Assembly (NCBI RefSeq): GCF_000372865.1
Contig: NZ_KB889965.1
Location: 3,741,786 to 3,805,785 of the forward strand
Reading direction: 5' to 3'
Source: Methylosarcina fibrata AML-C10
GTDB taxonomy: Bacteria; Pseudomonadota; Gammaproteobacteria; Methylococcales; Methylomonadaceae
DNA length: 64,000 nt
A program made the position numbers and the translations under genes. Under the pieces are notes generated by a model. That model was not told the origin of the DNA. It saw only the letters and a list, made by a program, of their open reading frames with translations, and did no database searches. Positions 8,270 through 18,077 of the stretch are shown here, piece by piece. Position 1 is the first letter of the stretch. Each line of letters starts with the position of its first letter.

Positions 8270-9181
8270 ATGTGGTTTAAAAATCTGAGCATTTTTCGTC
8301 TTACCGAAGCTTTTACGTTAACGCCGGATGAGTTGGAAGCAAAGTTGCAGGCTTTGGCTTTCCGTCCCACGGGGCCTCACGAAGAGTTCAGCTTCGGCTG
8401 GACGCCGCCTTTAGCCAAGGCGTCGAATCCTTTAGTGCACAGCAGCAACGGTTTTATGATGCTGTGCGGTAAAAAAGAAGAAAAAGTTTTGCCCACCGCC
8501 GTAGTGAACGAGATGGTTCAGGAGAAAATCTCGGACGCCGAGGAGAAACAGGGTCATAAATTATCCAAAAAAGAGCGTTCCGCGATAAAGGATGAACTGA
8601 TCTTCGAATTATTACCCAAGGCTTTCACGTTTTCACGCAAAACTTACGCTTACATCGATCCCAAAGGCGGCTGGCTGATCGTCGATGCAGCATCGGCCAA
8701 AAGCGCCGAGGATCTGCTCAGTCATCTGCGCAAATGTCTGGGCTCGTTGCCCGCCGTTCCGCTCAGCACGGTGGAAAATCCGAGCCTCGTCATGACCGGC
8801 TGGCTTCTGAATGACCAAGCCCCGGAGGACATCGTCATCGAGGACGAATGCGAGTTGCGCTCGCCCGGAGAAGAAGGCGGCATCATCCGCTGCAAGCGCC
8901 ATGATCTGGCAGTCCCCGAAATCAAAAACCATCTTGATTCGGGCAAACTCGTCATTAAACTGGCGGTGAAATGGGCGGATCGCCTTTCTTTCGTGATGGA
9001 CGAGCATCTGGCAATCAAGCGGGTGCGTTTTCTCGACCTGATTCAGGATCAGGTCGCCGAGGTGGATGCTGAAAGCGACGCCGAGAGGTTCGATGTCGAT
9101 TTTTCGATCATGTCCCTGGAGCTGGCGAGTTTTCTGCCGCGCCTGCTGGAACTGTTCGGAGGAGAAAATCCGGCTTCGTAA
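8270..9181 (+). CDS. rdgC: Recombination-associated protein RdgC
   Basis: A nucleoid-associated, ring-forming DNA-binding protein that limits RecA activity. The gene encodes 303 residues, the length of the E. coli protein. The start at 8270 gives the family-typical MWFKNLSIFRLTEAF; an in-frame TTG at 8252 would add six non-conserved residues. Other family blocks seen are AFTFSRKTYAYIDPKGGWL and DRLSFVMDEHLAIKRVRFLD. An AT-rich stretch with TTAACT and GATAAT spaced 18 nt lies just upstream as a possible promoter. It ends at a strong terminator shared with the convergent lipoprotein gene. Confidence 0.95.
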   Translation: MWFKNLSIFRLTEAFTLTPDELEAKLQALAFRPTGPHEEFSFGWTPPLAKASNPLVHSSNGFMMLCGKKEEKVLPTAVVNEMVQEKISDAEEKQGHKLSKKERSAIKDELIFELLPKAFTFSRKTYAYIDPKGGWLIVDAASAKSAEDLLSHLRKCLGSLPAVPLSTVENPSLVMTGWLLNDQAPEDIVIEDECELRSPGEEGGIIRCKRHDLAVPEIKNHLDSGKLVIKLAVKWADRLSFVMDEHLAIKRVRFLDLIQDQVAEVDAESDAERFDVDFSIMSLELASFLPRLLELFGGENPAS

Positions 9182-9216
9182 GCTTCGGTAAACGGTTGAA
9201 GACGCTTGGCCCAAAT

Positions 9217-9254
9217 AAAAAAGCCCGAGCCGGTAAAACCGGTTCGGGCTTTTT
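9217..9254. terminator. Bidirectional rho-independent terminator, rdgC / lipoprotein gene
   Basis: AAAAAAGCCCGAGCCGGT, a 4-nt AAAA loop, then CCGGTTCGGGCTTTTT: a long GC-rich stem with an A-tract on one side and a T-tract on the other, so it can work for both convergent genes. Confidence 0.92.
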
Positions 9255-9277
9255 CATGCGGGAAAAGCAATGATGAA

Positions 9278-9556
9278 TTATTTCATCATGGATCTTTTAA
9301 ACATGTTGTCCAGTTTGCTGTTGGTGTCTTGCGCGTATTGAGCTGCACGGTTGGCGGCAGCTTCTGCAGCAGCAGCTTTTGCTGATGCGTCGTTAGCGGC
9401 GGATTGAGCAGCGGCAGCATCGGAAGAAGCTTGGGCAACCGAAGTTTTCAAGCCGTCAATTTGTGACTGTAAGTTCTCTATGTCACCGTTAGTTGCACAT
9501 CCAACAGCCAGGCTTGCAACCAGAGCAATCATCGATAATTTAACTATTTTTTTCAT
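9278..9556 (-). CDS. Murein lipoprotein-like alanine-zipper protein (Lpp/OprI type)
   Basis: A 92-residue lipoprotein. The signal peptide ends in a lipobox LAVGC (Cys at about 20). The mature part is an alanine-rich heptad coiled coil (ASSDAAAAQSAANDASAKAA and following) as in Lpp and OprI, ending in a C-terminal Lys (FKRSMMK) like the residue used for covalent attachment to peptidoglycan. Expected role: trimeric tether of the outer membrane to murein. A good ribosome site (AAAGGAAAA) precedes the ATG. The neighbouring minus-strand gene is an L,D-transpeptidase, the enzyme type that makes this linkage. The cross-link itself is inferred. Confidence 0.85.
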   Translation of the reverse strand: MKKIVKLSMIALVASLAVGCATNGDIENLQSQIDGLKTSVAQASSDAAAAQSAANDASAKAAAAEAAANRAAQYAQDTNSKLDNMFKRSMMK

Positions 9557-9604
9557 CTTGTTTTCCTTTTGTTAACAGTTATAAAAAACATTACACCTGA
9601 AGAA

Positions 9605-9613
9605 ATTATAGCA
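9605..9613 (-). promoter_or_regulatory. Extended -10 promoter of the Lpp-like gene
   Basis: On the minus strand this reads TGCTATAAT, a consensus extended -10 element (TGnTATAAT). It would start transcription near 9598, leaving a leader of about 40 nt. No good -35 is needed for this class. Strong expression would suit a structural lipoprotein. Confidence 0.6.
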
Positions 9614-9635
9614 TAATCTTAAACAAATTCCATGG

Positions 9636-10178
9636 CTACTTAATTTTTACTAAAGTCCCAGGCTCCACCCACTGGCTTAGGTGGTCGATCTGGCTGTTGG
9701 TCATGGCGATGCAGCCGTGAGTCCAGTTCATGCTTTTGTGAATTTTTGCGTCGGCCCGGCCCAGACCGTGAATGCCGATCTGTCCGCCCAGCGCCGTATT
9801 TTGCGGCGGCACGGCATGGTAGCGATGGGCTTCCACTATCCGTTTGTAAGTGTATTTGTCGATCAATCCCTTATGCAGAGCCAACTCGGCGTTTTCCGCG
9901 GAAGGATAGTTCAAGCCGAAAAACCGGTGGAAGGAACTGCGTTCACCGATCCAGCCGATCCGGTATTCCCCGTGCGGCGTAATATTGTCGCCCCGATGGG
10001 TTTTAATGCCGGCTCCGCCCCGACCGATGGCAATGTCGTTGATGGTGTCCAGGGTTTTCTCACCTTTTTTTACCTCGATTTTAAGGGCCGTCGTATCGAT
10101 CAGCAGCCAAATATTTTCATCTGCCGACGTGATAATGGAAAAACAAACACAAAACAAGAACAAGAAAATGCGCAACAT
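9636..10178 (-). CDS. L,D-transpeptidase (YkuD domain), exported
   Basis: A 180-residue protein with an N-terminal signal sequence (about 1-19) and a YkuD catalytic domain. The catalytic signature is clear: IGIHGLGRADAKIHKSMNWT followed by HGCIAMTN, supplying the His and nucleophilic Cys. These enzymes form 3-3 murein cross-links or attach Lpp-type lipoproteins to meso-DAP. The adjacent Lpp-like gene suggests the second role, but this is inferred from position. No LysM or other cell-wall-binding domain is present. The lipoprotein gene has its own promoter in the 79-nt gap. Confidence 0.88.
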   Translation of the reverse strand: MLRIFLFLFCVCFSIITSADENIWLLIDTTALKIEVKKGEKTLDTINDIAIGRGGAGIKTHRGDNITPHGEYRIGWIGERSSFHRFFGLNYPSAENAELALHKGLIDKYTYKRIVEAHRYHAVPPQNTALGGQIGIHGLGRADAKIHKSMNWTHGCIAMTNSQIDHLSQWVEPGTLVKIK

Positions 10179-10240
10179 GGGATCTACACTGAAAAAGAAT
10201 TTTGGTGTATTTTAGTTCTTCCGGTTAATTCTCGCACTAA

Positions 10241-11884
<1,644 letters not shown>

Positions 11885-11909
11885 CCGGTTGCGGTAGACT
11901 TCAGTCAGA

Positions 11910-11945
11910 GCAAGGTGAACGGAAAATGCCTTCCCTTTACCTTGC
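11910..11945. terminator. Hairpin between pgm and ZIP gene
   Basis: GCAAGGT..GGAA pairs with TTCC..ACCTTGC around an AT-rich loop in the gap between two convergent genes. There is no clear T-run, so this is a weak terminator candidate. Confidence 0.35.
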
Positions 11946-11959
11946 GCCCGGCTCGCATG

Positions 11960-12787
11960 CTAGGCAAATTCCAGGCTGTGGACATAGCCGTGCAGCAGGC
12001 AAATGAGCAATACGCCCGCGCTGATCAAGGCGATCTGTTCCAGCGAGGTCCGTAAATCGGTTTTTTTGTGCAATGACGGAATCAGGTCGGCCACCGCAAT
12101 ATAAATGAAACTCGATGCGGCCAGCGCCAGAAAGTAAGGCAGGCTGGCATGCATTTCGTCCAGGCTGAAATAGGCCAGAATGCCGCCCAACACCGTCGCC
12201 AGGCTCGAAAGAATGTTGTAGAAGAGCGCTTTGGCTTTGCCGTAGCCGCTTTCCAGCAGGATGGCGAAGTCTCCGACTTCCTGCGGAATTTCGTGCGCCG
12301 CCACGGCCAGGCTGGTCACGATGCCCAGTTTGACGTCGGTCAGGAAGGCGGCGGCGATCAGAATCCCGTCGACAAAGTTATGAATGCTGTCGCCGACAAT
12401 GATCAGGACGCCGGCCGATTTGACCAGGTGATGTCCGTGGTGGCCGTGGTCTGCCTCATGCGAGTGTCCGTCGTCGCCATGGGCTTCGCAACTGCCGTAA
12501 TGACAGTGCCTCCAGATCAGCAGTTTTTCCAGTACGAAAAACACCAGAATTCCGGCCAGAATCGTTCCTGAAAGGGGTTGAAACTGTTCCGGCCCGATTT
12601 TTTCAAAAGCGTGCGGTATCAATCCCCAGAACGCCACGGCCAACAAGGCGCCGGTTGCGAAACTGATGCCGTGCGGCAACACCTGATGCCGCTGCCGATC
12701 CGTCAGCAGCAAAAAAACAGCGGCGGCCAGGACGCTCAAAACGCCGCCGACGGCCGTGAAAACGATGATGAATACTAAAAGATTCAA
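11960..12787 (-). CDS. ZIP-family divalent metal transporter
   Basis: A 275-residue inner-membrane protein with about eight hydrophobic segments. The cytoplasmic loop after TM3 is His-rich (HGDDGHSHEADHGHHGHH), the usual metal-sensing or metal-binding loop of ZIP proteins. The TM4-TM5 metal path motifs are visible: GDSIHNFVDGILIAAAF and AAHEIPQEVGDFAIL, matching the HNFxDG and HExPxExGD patterns. It probably takes up Zn2+ or other divalent cations; the ion is not decided by sequence. It sits 4 nt downstream of pgeF on the same strand, so it may be the last gene of a rluD-pgeF-zip operon. Confidence 0.9.
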   Translation of the reverse strand: MNLLVFIIVFTAVGGVLSVLAAAVFLLLTDRQRHQVLPHGISFATGALLAVAFWGLIPHAFEKIGPEQFQPLSGTILAGILVFFVLEKLLIWRHCHYGSCEAHGDDGHSHEADHGHHGHHLVKSAGVLIIVGDSIHNFVDGILIAAAFLTDVKLGIVTSLAVAAHEIPQEVGDFAILLESGYGKAKALFYNILSSLATVLGGILAYFSLDEMHASLPYFLALAASSFIYIAVADLIPSLHKKTDLRTSLEQIALISAGVLLICLLHGYVHSLEFA

Positions 12788-12791
12788 CGGA

Positions 12792-13529
12792 TTACTCTCT
12801 CCATATAAGTGTCGCCATGCGCCCGGTCACCGGCTCCCGCCGATAAGAAAAGAATCGGCCGGCTTCGGTGACCGTGCAAAAATTTCCGCCGTAAACGCGA
12901 GCAATGCCGAGTCCGGCCAATTCGCTTCGGGCCAGTTGATAAATGTCGGCCAGCCATTTGCCGTTGCGTCCGACTTTGAACGCCTCGATCGACGACTCCG
13001 ATTTTGACAGGAAAGCCTCCCGCACTTCGGAGCCGACTTCAAAGCATTCGGGGCCGATGGCCGGCCCGAGCCAGACCAGGAGATCGCGGCCGGGAAAGGT
13101 CGCCACCGTGTTGCCGATGACGCCGGCCAGCAGGCCGCGCCAGCCGGCATGGACGGCCGCCACCCGACTGCCGTCGGCAGCACATATCAGCAGCGGCAAA
13201 CAATCCGCGGTCAGGACGGCGCTCACGATTCCCGATTCTTCGGTAAAGCTGGCATCGAATCGGGGCCTGACGAGGCCACGCTCCGCTCTTGTCACGCCGT
13301 TGCCGTGGACCTGATCCAGCCAGACAGGCTCGGACGGCAGCTTGAGCTGCGTGTTGACGATTTGCCGGTTCTTGCGCACCCTTTCGCCGTCGTCGCCGAC
13401 GTGCAGGGCCATGTTGAGGCTCTCGTAAGGGCCATCGCTCACGCCGCCGGTGCGCAAGGTCACCGCCGACTTGACGTTGGCGGGTGCCGGCCAGTCCGGA
13501 ATGATCAGGTCCAGGTTACCTTTGTTCAT
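12792..13529 (-). CDS. pgeF: Peptidoglycan editing factor PgeF (YfiH, laccase-domain family)
   Basis: Member of the multicopper-polyphenol-oxidase/laccase-domain family (YfiH), shown in E. coli to edit misincorporated residues in murein precursors. It has 245 residues from the ATG at 13529. Landmarks are SAVTLRTGGVSDGPYESLNM, LDQVHGNGV, TADCLPLLICAADG, VAAVHAGWRGLLAGVI and GPAIGPECFEVG; the His and Cys ligands of the metal site are present. The start overlaps the end of rluD by 14 nt (translational coupling). A longer start at 13547 adds six unconserved residues. Gene order with rluD and divergent bamD is conserved in gammaproteobacteria. Confidence 0.92.
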   Translation of the reverse strand: MNKGNLDLIIPDWPAPANVKSAVTLRTGGVSDGPYESLNMALHVGDDGERVRKNRQIVNTQLKLPSEPVWLDQVHGNGVTRAERGLVRPRFDASFTEESGIVSAVLTADCLPLLICAADGSRVAAVHAGWRGLLAGVIGNTVATFPGRDLLVWLGPAIGPECFEVGSEVREAFLSKSESSIEAFKVGRNGKWLADIYQLARSELAGLGIARVYGGNFCTVTEAGRFFSYRREPVTGRMATLIWRE

Positions 13530-14460
13530 TGTCTTCCAGGGCGGCAAGCAAGTTGAGCATGTCGTCCGGCAAAGGCTGTTCCCATTGCAGATACTCGCCC
13601 GTTACCGGATGATGCAGGCCCAGTTTGGCGGCGTGCAGGGCCTGGCGTTTAAATTCCCGCAGCACGCTTTTCAAATGCTCATTGCAGTCCGGCGGCATTT
13701 GAAAACGGCCGCCGTACACCGGATCGCCCAGTAAAGGATGGCGGATATGGGCCATATGCACCCGGATCTGATGAGTGCGTCCTGTTTCCAGCCTGACCTG
13801 CACCAGCGTATGATGGGTAAATCGTTGCAGGACCCGGTAATGAGTCACTGCCGGCTTGCCGGATTCCTTGACCACGTACCGTTTGCGGTCGGTCGGATGC
13901 CGGCCGATCGGCTCGTCGATGGTACCGCCGGCCGTCATGCGGCCCCGGGTAACGGCCAGATATTCCCGGAAAATGGCGCGGTCCTGCAATTGTTGGATCA
14001 GGCTGTTATGGGACTGCAACGTTTTTGCGATCATCAGCAGGCCGCTGGTGTCCTTGTCGATCCGGTGCACGATGCCGGCACGGGGCAGAGTCTCGAGATC
14101 GGAATCGTGGTTCAGCAGGGCATTGAGCAACGTGCCGTGCCAGTTGCCGGCCGCCGGATGGACGACCAGGCCGGCCGGTTTGTTGACCACCAGCAGGCTT
14201 TCATCCTCGTAAACGATATCCAGCGGAATGTCTTCCGCTTCCGAGACGACCTCCACCTCGGGCTCGGCATCGAGCGTAATCTCTTCGCCGCCCTCGAGTT
14301 TATCCTTTGCCTTCAACGTCAGGCCGTTGACTTTTACCCGGCCCGATTTAACCCAGCCTTGCAGGCGGGTGCGCGAATAGTCGGCAAACAGTTCGGCAAG
14401 CGCCTGATCCAGACGCATGCCCGCCATGTCTAAAGGCACCTCGGCCGTTAACCTTACCAT
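13516..14460 (-). CDS. rluD: 23S rRNA pseudouridine(1911/1915/1917) synthase RluD
   Basis: Makes pseudouridines in helix 69 of 23S rRNA. It has 314 residues: an N-terminal S4 RNA-binding domain (about 15-75; RLDQALAELFADYSRTRLQG) and an RluA-type catalytic domain with catalytic Asp in GIVHRIDKDTSGLLMIAK. Other signatures are LVVNKPAGLVVHPAAG and RLETGRTHQIRVHMAH. RluD is preferred over RluA or RluC because of the position divergent from bamD and upstream of pgeF. ATG at 14460; the intergenic stretch to bamD (108 nt) must hold both promoters. Confidence 0.95.
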   Translation of the reverse strand: MVRLTAEVPLDMAGMRLDQALAELFADYSRTRLQGWVKSGRVKVNGLTLKAKDKLEGGEEITLDAEPEVEVVSEAEDIPLDIVYEDESLLVVNKPAGLVVHPAAGNWHGTLLNALLNHDSDLETLPRAGIVHRIDKDTSGLLMIAKTLQSHNSLIQQLQDRAIFREYLAVTRGRMTAGGTIDEPIGRHPTDRKRYVVKESGKPAVTHYRVLQRFTHHTLVQVRLETGRTHQIRVHMAHIRHPLLGDPVYGGRFQMPPDCNEHLKSVLREFKRQALHAAKLGLHHPVTGEYLQWEQPLPDDMLNLLAALEDNEQR

Positions 14461-14568
14461 AACAAATTCTTCTGATTAACCTGTTGTTAAGTTATACTCG
14501 CCAGTTCGATAGCGCACTTTTCGGGATCCGGCGAAAAACTTCTAATATTACAACGTGTCGTTAGTACT

Positions 14569-15411
14569 ATGCGATTTATTTTTATAAAATTTTTATTGGT
14601 CTGCTGGTTGGGCTTGTCTCTTTCAGGCTGCGAATCGCTGAAAAAATTTTCGTTGAACGATGATTCCGAAACCGAAGACAAATATCCCGGCTGGAATGCC
14701 GACAAATTCGGCTCGGAAGCCAAAAAGGCCCTGGAAGCCGGCAATTATGCCAAAGCCATCGAACTTTACGAAGCGCTCGAGTCCCGTTATCCTTTCGGCG
14801 AGTCCTCGGCGCAAACCCAGCTTGACATTGCCTATGCGTATTTTAAAAACGGGGATTCGGAAGCTGCGATCGCCGCGGCCGATCGATTTATTAAAACCAA
14901 TCCGAGAAATCCCAGCGTCGATTACGCCTATTATCTGAAAGGCTTGGTCAATTACAACAAGGGCATCGGTTTTGTCGACCGTTTTCTGCCGACCGATACC
15001 TCGCAGCGCGATCCCGGTACGGCTCGCGATGCCTACAATAACTTCGAGGAGCTCATCCGCCGGTTTCCGGAAAGCAAATACGTTGCGGATGCCCGGCAAC
15101 GGATGATTGCATTAAGGAATAATCTGGCCATGCATGAAGTGCACGTCGCGCGCTATTACATAAAGCGGAAAGCCTATGTGGCGGCAGCGAACCGGGCCGC
15201 CGAGGTCGTTGAAAAATACCAGCGCACGCCGGCCGTGCCGTTCGCCCTGGAAGTGCTTCGCGAGGCGTACGCCAAACTGGAAATGACCGAACTGGCTCAG
15301 GACGTCGCCCGAGTCTACGAACTCAACTATCCGAACGGACCGCCGGTTCCCGAACATAAAAACGCCACCGTCTCCCATCAAATCTGGGATTTCATCGGGC
15401 TGGAAAAATAA
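14569..15411 (+). CDS. bamD: Outer membrane assembly factor BamD
   Basis: Essential lipoprotein of the BAM complex that inserts beta-barrels into the outer membrane. It has 280 residues. A signal peptide with lipobox LSLSGC (Cys at about 22) is followed by TPR repeats from about residue 45 (ALEAGNYAKAIELYEALESR, FGESSAQTQLDIAYAYFKNG and others). VDRFLPTDTSQRDPGTARDA is a well conserved BamD block. It is divergent from rluD, as in E. coli. Confidence 0.96.
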   Translation: MRFIFIKFLLVCWLGLSLSGCESLKKFSLNDDSETEDKYPGWNADKFGSEAKKALEAGNYAKAIELYEALESRYPFGESSAQTQLDIAYAYFKNGDSEAAIAAADRFIKTNPRNPSVDYAYYLKGLVNYNKGIGFVDRFLPTDTSQRDPGTARDAYNNFEELIRRFPESKYVADARQRMIALRNNLAMHEVHVARYYIKRKAYVAAANRAAEVVEKYQRTPAVPFALEVLREAYAKLEMTELAQDVARVYELNYPNGPPVPEHKNATVSHQIWDFIGLEK

Positions 15412-15445
15412 GGAAACAGGAAGGCACGCCCGGCAGCTTGCCGGC

Positions 15446-16273
15446 TCAGCTTTGTTTTTCTTCCTGCCGGCTGATCGATTTCATGATCGTTTCGTAAGCC
15501 TTGCTGATTTTCTGGGTTTTTTCTTTGGCCAGCTTCATCATGTCTTCCGGAAGGCCCCTGGCGGCCAGCTTGTCCGGATGGTGCTTGCTCATTAAGCGCC
15601 GGTAGGCTTTTTTTATCTCGGCTTCGCTGGCGGACGGCGTCAACCCCAGGACGCCGTAGGCCTCCTCGAGACTGGATCTTTTCGGACCGGGCCGGTGACG
15701 ATGCTTCTGTCCCCATCCTTGAAAGCGCTGCTGTGCCTGCAATTGAATCTTGATCCGCTCGTATTCGAAACGTGAAATTCTAAGGTTTCGGCCGATGTGC
15801 AGCAGCAGCCGTTCCTTGTTGTGGTCGAACACGCCGTCGGCAAAGGCCTCCTGCATCTGGATCTCGAAAAACAGACGCATCAGGTCCGCGCGTTGATGGC
15901 ACTCGCGGTAAAATTGCGCCAGGACCTCGTCCAGCGGAAAGCCGGGATTTTTGCCCTGCCGGAACAGATGGATCGCCGTTTTGCGCATGTCTCCGGAAAT
16001 CGACAGTTGCTCCATGATTCGGTTGGCCTGCGCTATTTCCTCGGGTGAAACGCGGCCGTCGGCCTTGGCGATGTGGCCCATGACCGAAAAGGTCGCGGTA
16101 AAAAAAGCCGTCTGTACACGGTGCCGGTCGTCCGGAGGAAAGGTGAACTCTTCGTCGATCCCGTTAAGGCCGAGATCGAACTGATGGCCGACCGACGCTC
16201 CGAGAACCGCGCCCAGGGGGCCGCCCAGAAGAAATCCGAAAGCGCCGCCGATGAATTTGCCGGTCCAGCTCAT
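15446..16273 (-). CDS. djlA: DnaJ-like co-chaperone DjlA
   Basis: A membrane-anchored DnaK co-chaperone of 275 residues. The glycine-rich N-terminal transmembrane segment is typical (MSWTGKFIGGAFGFLLGGPL, with following GASVGHQFD). A TerB-like central domain (about 45-150; SVMGHIAKADGRVSPEEI) follows, then a C-terminal J domain (from about 207; EEAYGVLGLTPSASEAEIKK) with the HPD motif in SKHHPDKLAARG. Domain order matches DjlA. Convergent with bamD, on the minus strand alone. Confidence 0.94.
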   Translation of the reverse strand: MSWTGKFIGGAFGFLLGGPLGAVLGASVGHQFDLGLNGIDEEFTFPPDDRHRVQTAFFTATFSVMGHIAKADGRVSPEEIAQANRIMEQLSISGDMRKTAIHLFRQGKNPGFPLDEVLAQFYRECHQRADLMRLFFEIQMQEAFADGVFDHNKERLLLHIGRNLRISRFEYERIKIQLQAQQRFQGWGQKHRHRPGPKRSSLEEAYGVLGLTPSASEAEIKKAYRRLMSKHHPDKLAARGLPEDMMKLAKEKTQKISKAYETIMKSISRQEEKQS

Positions 16274-16349
16274 CGATGACGCCCTTGTCCGGCAACAATT
16301 AATGATAAAATCATAACATTAGTCCCAATTTGAATCTTTGCGAGGTCTT

Positions 16350-17243
16350 ATGAATGCTCCCGGAGCTCTTTACCAATCGGCGCTGACGTCTTTAAAACTC
16401 CGTGCCCGGGGAAAAGTGCGCGATATCTACGATATCGATGAAAAATACATGCTGATTGTCACCACCGACCGGCTCTCCGCGTTCGACGTCATCCTGCCCG
16501 ATCCGATTCCCGGCAAGGGGCAGGTATTGACCAGCGTTTCCAATTTCTGGTTCGATAGGCTGAAGCATATCATACCCAACCATCTGGCTGCCATTCCGCT
16601 GGAGCAAGTGCTGCCCGATGCCGAGGAACGCCGGCAGGTCGAAGGACGGGCCGTGGTCGTCAGAAAGATGAAGCCGTTGCCGGTTGAAGCGATCGTGCGC
16701 GGTTATCTGATCGGTTCCGGCTGGAAGGACTACCAAAGGACCGGCGCCGTTTGCGGCATTAAACTGCCCGAAGGATTGCAGCAGGCCCAGCAATTGCCGG
16801 CCGCGATTTACACCCCGTCCACCAAGGCCGAGATGGGCCGGCACGACGAAAACGTCACTTTCGAAAAAACCGTCGAGCTGATGGGCCGGGAACTGGCTGA
16901 AAAAGTACGCGACGCCAGTCTGAAGTTGTATACCGAAGCCGCGGCCTATGCCAGGGAACGGGGCATCATCATTGCCGACACCAAATTCGAGTTCGGCCTG
17001 GACGGCAACGGCGACTTGTATCTGATCGACGAGGCGCTGACTCCCGACTCATCGAGATTCTGGCCGGCCGATCAATACCGCGTCGGCATCAGCCCGCCCA
17101 GCTTCGACAAACAATACGTCAGGGACTACCTGGAAACGCTGGACTGGAACAAAACCGAGCCGGGCCCTTCCCTGCCGGCCGAAGTTGCCGAATACTGCGC
17201 AAAAAAATACCGGGAAGCCGAGATCCGCTTGACCCAATCGTAG
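16350..17243 (+). CDS. purC: SAICAR synthetase (phosphoribosylaminoimidazole-succinocarboxamide synthase)
   Basis: Condenses CAIR and aspartate with ATP in purine synthesis. It has 297 residues, the longer form found in many gammaproteobacteria and yeast. Signatures include [60 protein letters not shown] and [18 protein letters not shown] at 16350 is chosen over a TTG at 16338 because it gives the usual N-terminus. Convergent with radC, with only 8 nt between stop codons. Confidence 0.95.
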   Translation: MNAPGALYQSALTSLKLRARGKVRDIYDIDEKYMLIVTTDRLSAFDVILPDPIPGKGQVLTSVSNFWFDRLKHIIPNHLAAIPLEQVLPDAEERRQVEGRAVVVRKMKPLPVEAIVRGYLIGSGWKDYQRTGAVCGIKLPEGLQQAQQLPAAIYTPSTKAEMGRHDENVTFEKTVELMGRELAEKVRDASLKLYTEAAAYARERGIIIADTKFEFGLDGNGDLYLIDEALTPDSSRFWPADQYRVGISPPSFDKQYVRDYLETLDWNKTEPGPSLPAEVAEYCAKKYREAEIRLTQS

Positions 17244-17251
17244 CCGGCCGG

Positions 17252-17926
17252 TTAGATCAGGCCGTGCTCGGCGAAAGAATAAGGCTCTCCGTCGCCGATG
17301 ATGAAATGGTCCAGGACCCGGATGTCGAACAGCGCCAGAGCCTGTTTCAATTTGTCGGTAATCAGTTTGTCGGCCTGGCTGGGCTCGGCGATGCCCGACG
17401 GGTGGTTGTGCGCGAAGATCACCGCCGCCGCATTGTGATACAGCGCTTTTTTGGCTACTTCCCGAGGGTATACCGCGGCGCCGTCGATCGTGCCCCGGAA
17501 CAGCTCGTCCAGTTGGATCACCCGGTGCTGATTGTCGAGAAACAGACAGGCGAAGACTTCATAGCTGTAGCCTCTGAGCTGCGCGCTCAGATAGGCGCGG
17601 GTCGCGTCGGGGCTGGTCAGGGCATCGCCCCGCTGCAGGACCTCCTTGAAATGGCGCCGCGCCATTTCCATGACCGCCTGCATCTGCGCATATTTGGCGT
17701 CGCCGAGACCGTTGCTGCGGCAGAAACGCTGCCGGTCGGCGTCGAGCAGCGCTTTCAGCGAACCGAAGTCGTTCAACAAGTCCCGCGCCAGGTCGACCGC
17801 GCTTTTACCCGGCGTGCCGGTGCGCAGAAAAATGGCCAGAAGCTCGGCGTCGGTCAGGGCCGCCACTCCCCGCTGCAACAGTTTTTCTCTTGGCCGGTCC
17901 TCCGCGGCCCAGTCTTTGATGGTCAT
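17252..17926 (-). CDS. radC: RadC family protein (JAB/MPN domain)
   Basis: A 224-residue housekeeping RadC. An N-terminal UPF0758 helix-hairpin-helix part ([20 protein letters not shown]) is followed by the C-terminal RadC/JAB domain, whose metal motif reads [20 protein letters not shown]. Its biological role remains unsettled despite the historic DNA-repair name. The start at 17926 is preceded on the minus strand by CAGGAG at good spacing; an upstream in-frame ATG at 17992 adds 22 unconserved residues. It is divergent from coaBC, the standard gammaproteobacterial arrangement. Confidence 0.92.
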   Translation of the reverse strand: MTIKDWAAEDRPREKLLQRGVAALTDAELLAIFLRTGTPGKSAVDLARDLLNDFGSLKALLDADRQRFCRSNGLGDAKYAQMQAVMEMARRHFKEVLQRGDALTSPDATRAYLSAQLRGYSYEVFACLFLDNQHRVIQLDELFRGTIDGAAVYPREVAKKALYHNAAAVIFAHNHPSGIAEPSQADKLITDKLKQALALFDIRVLDHFIIGDGEPYSFAEHGLI

Positions 17927-18077
17927 CGGCAACACTCCTGAATGAAGAGATCTTTCTAACGGCTTAAGTATAGATCCGGTTCCGGAATTCAATGCAACGG
18001 CGCTTCAACCGAAAACCGGGCATGGAAGATTTTTCCCTTCCTTGCCATAATAAATTTCCTAAGGCGGATTTCAGGCT

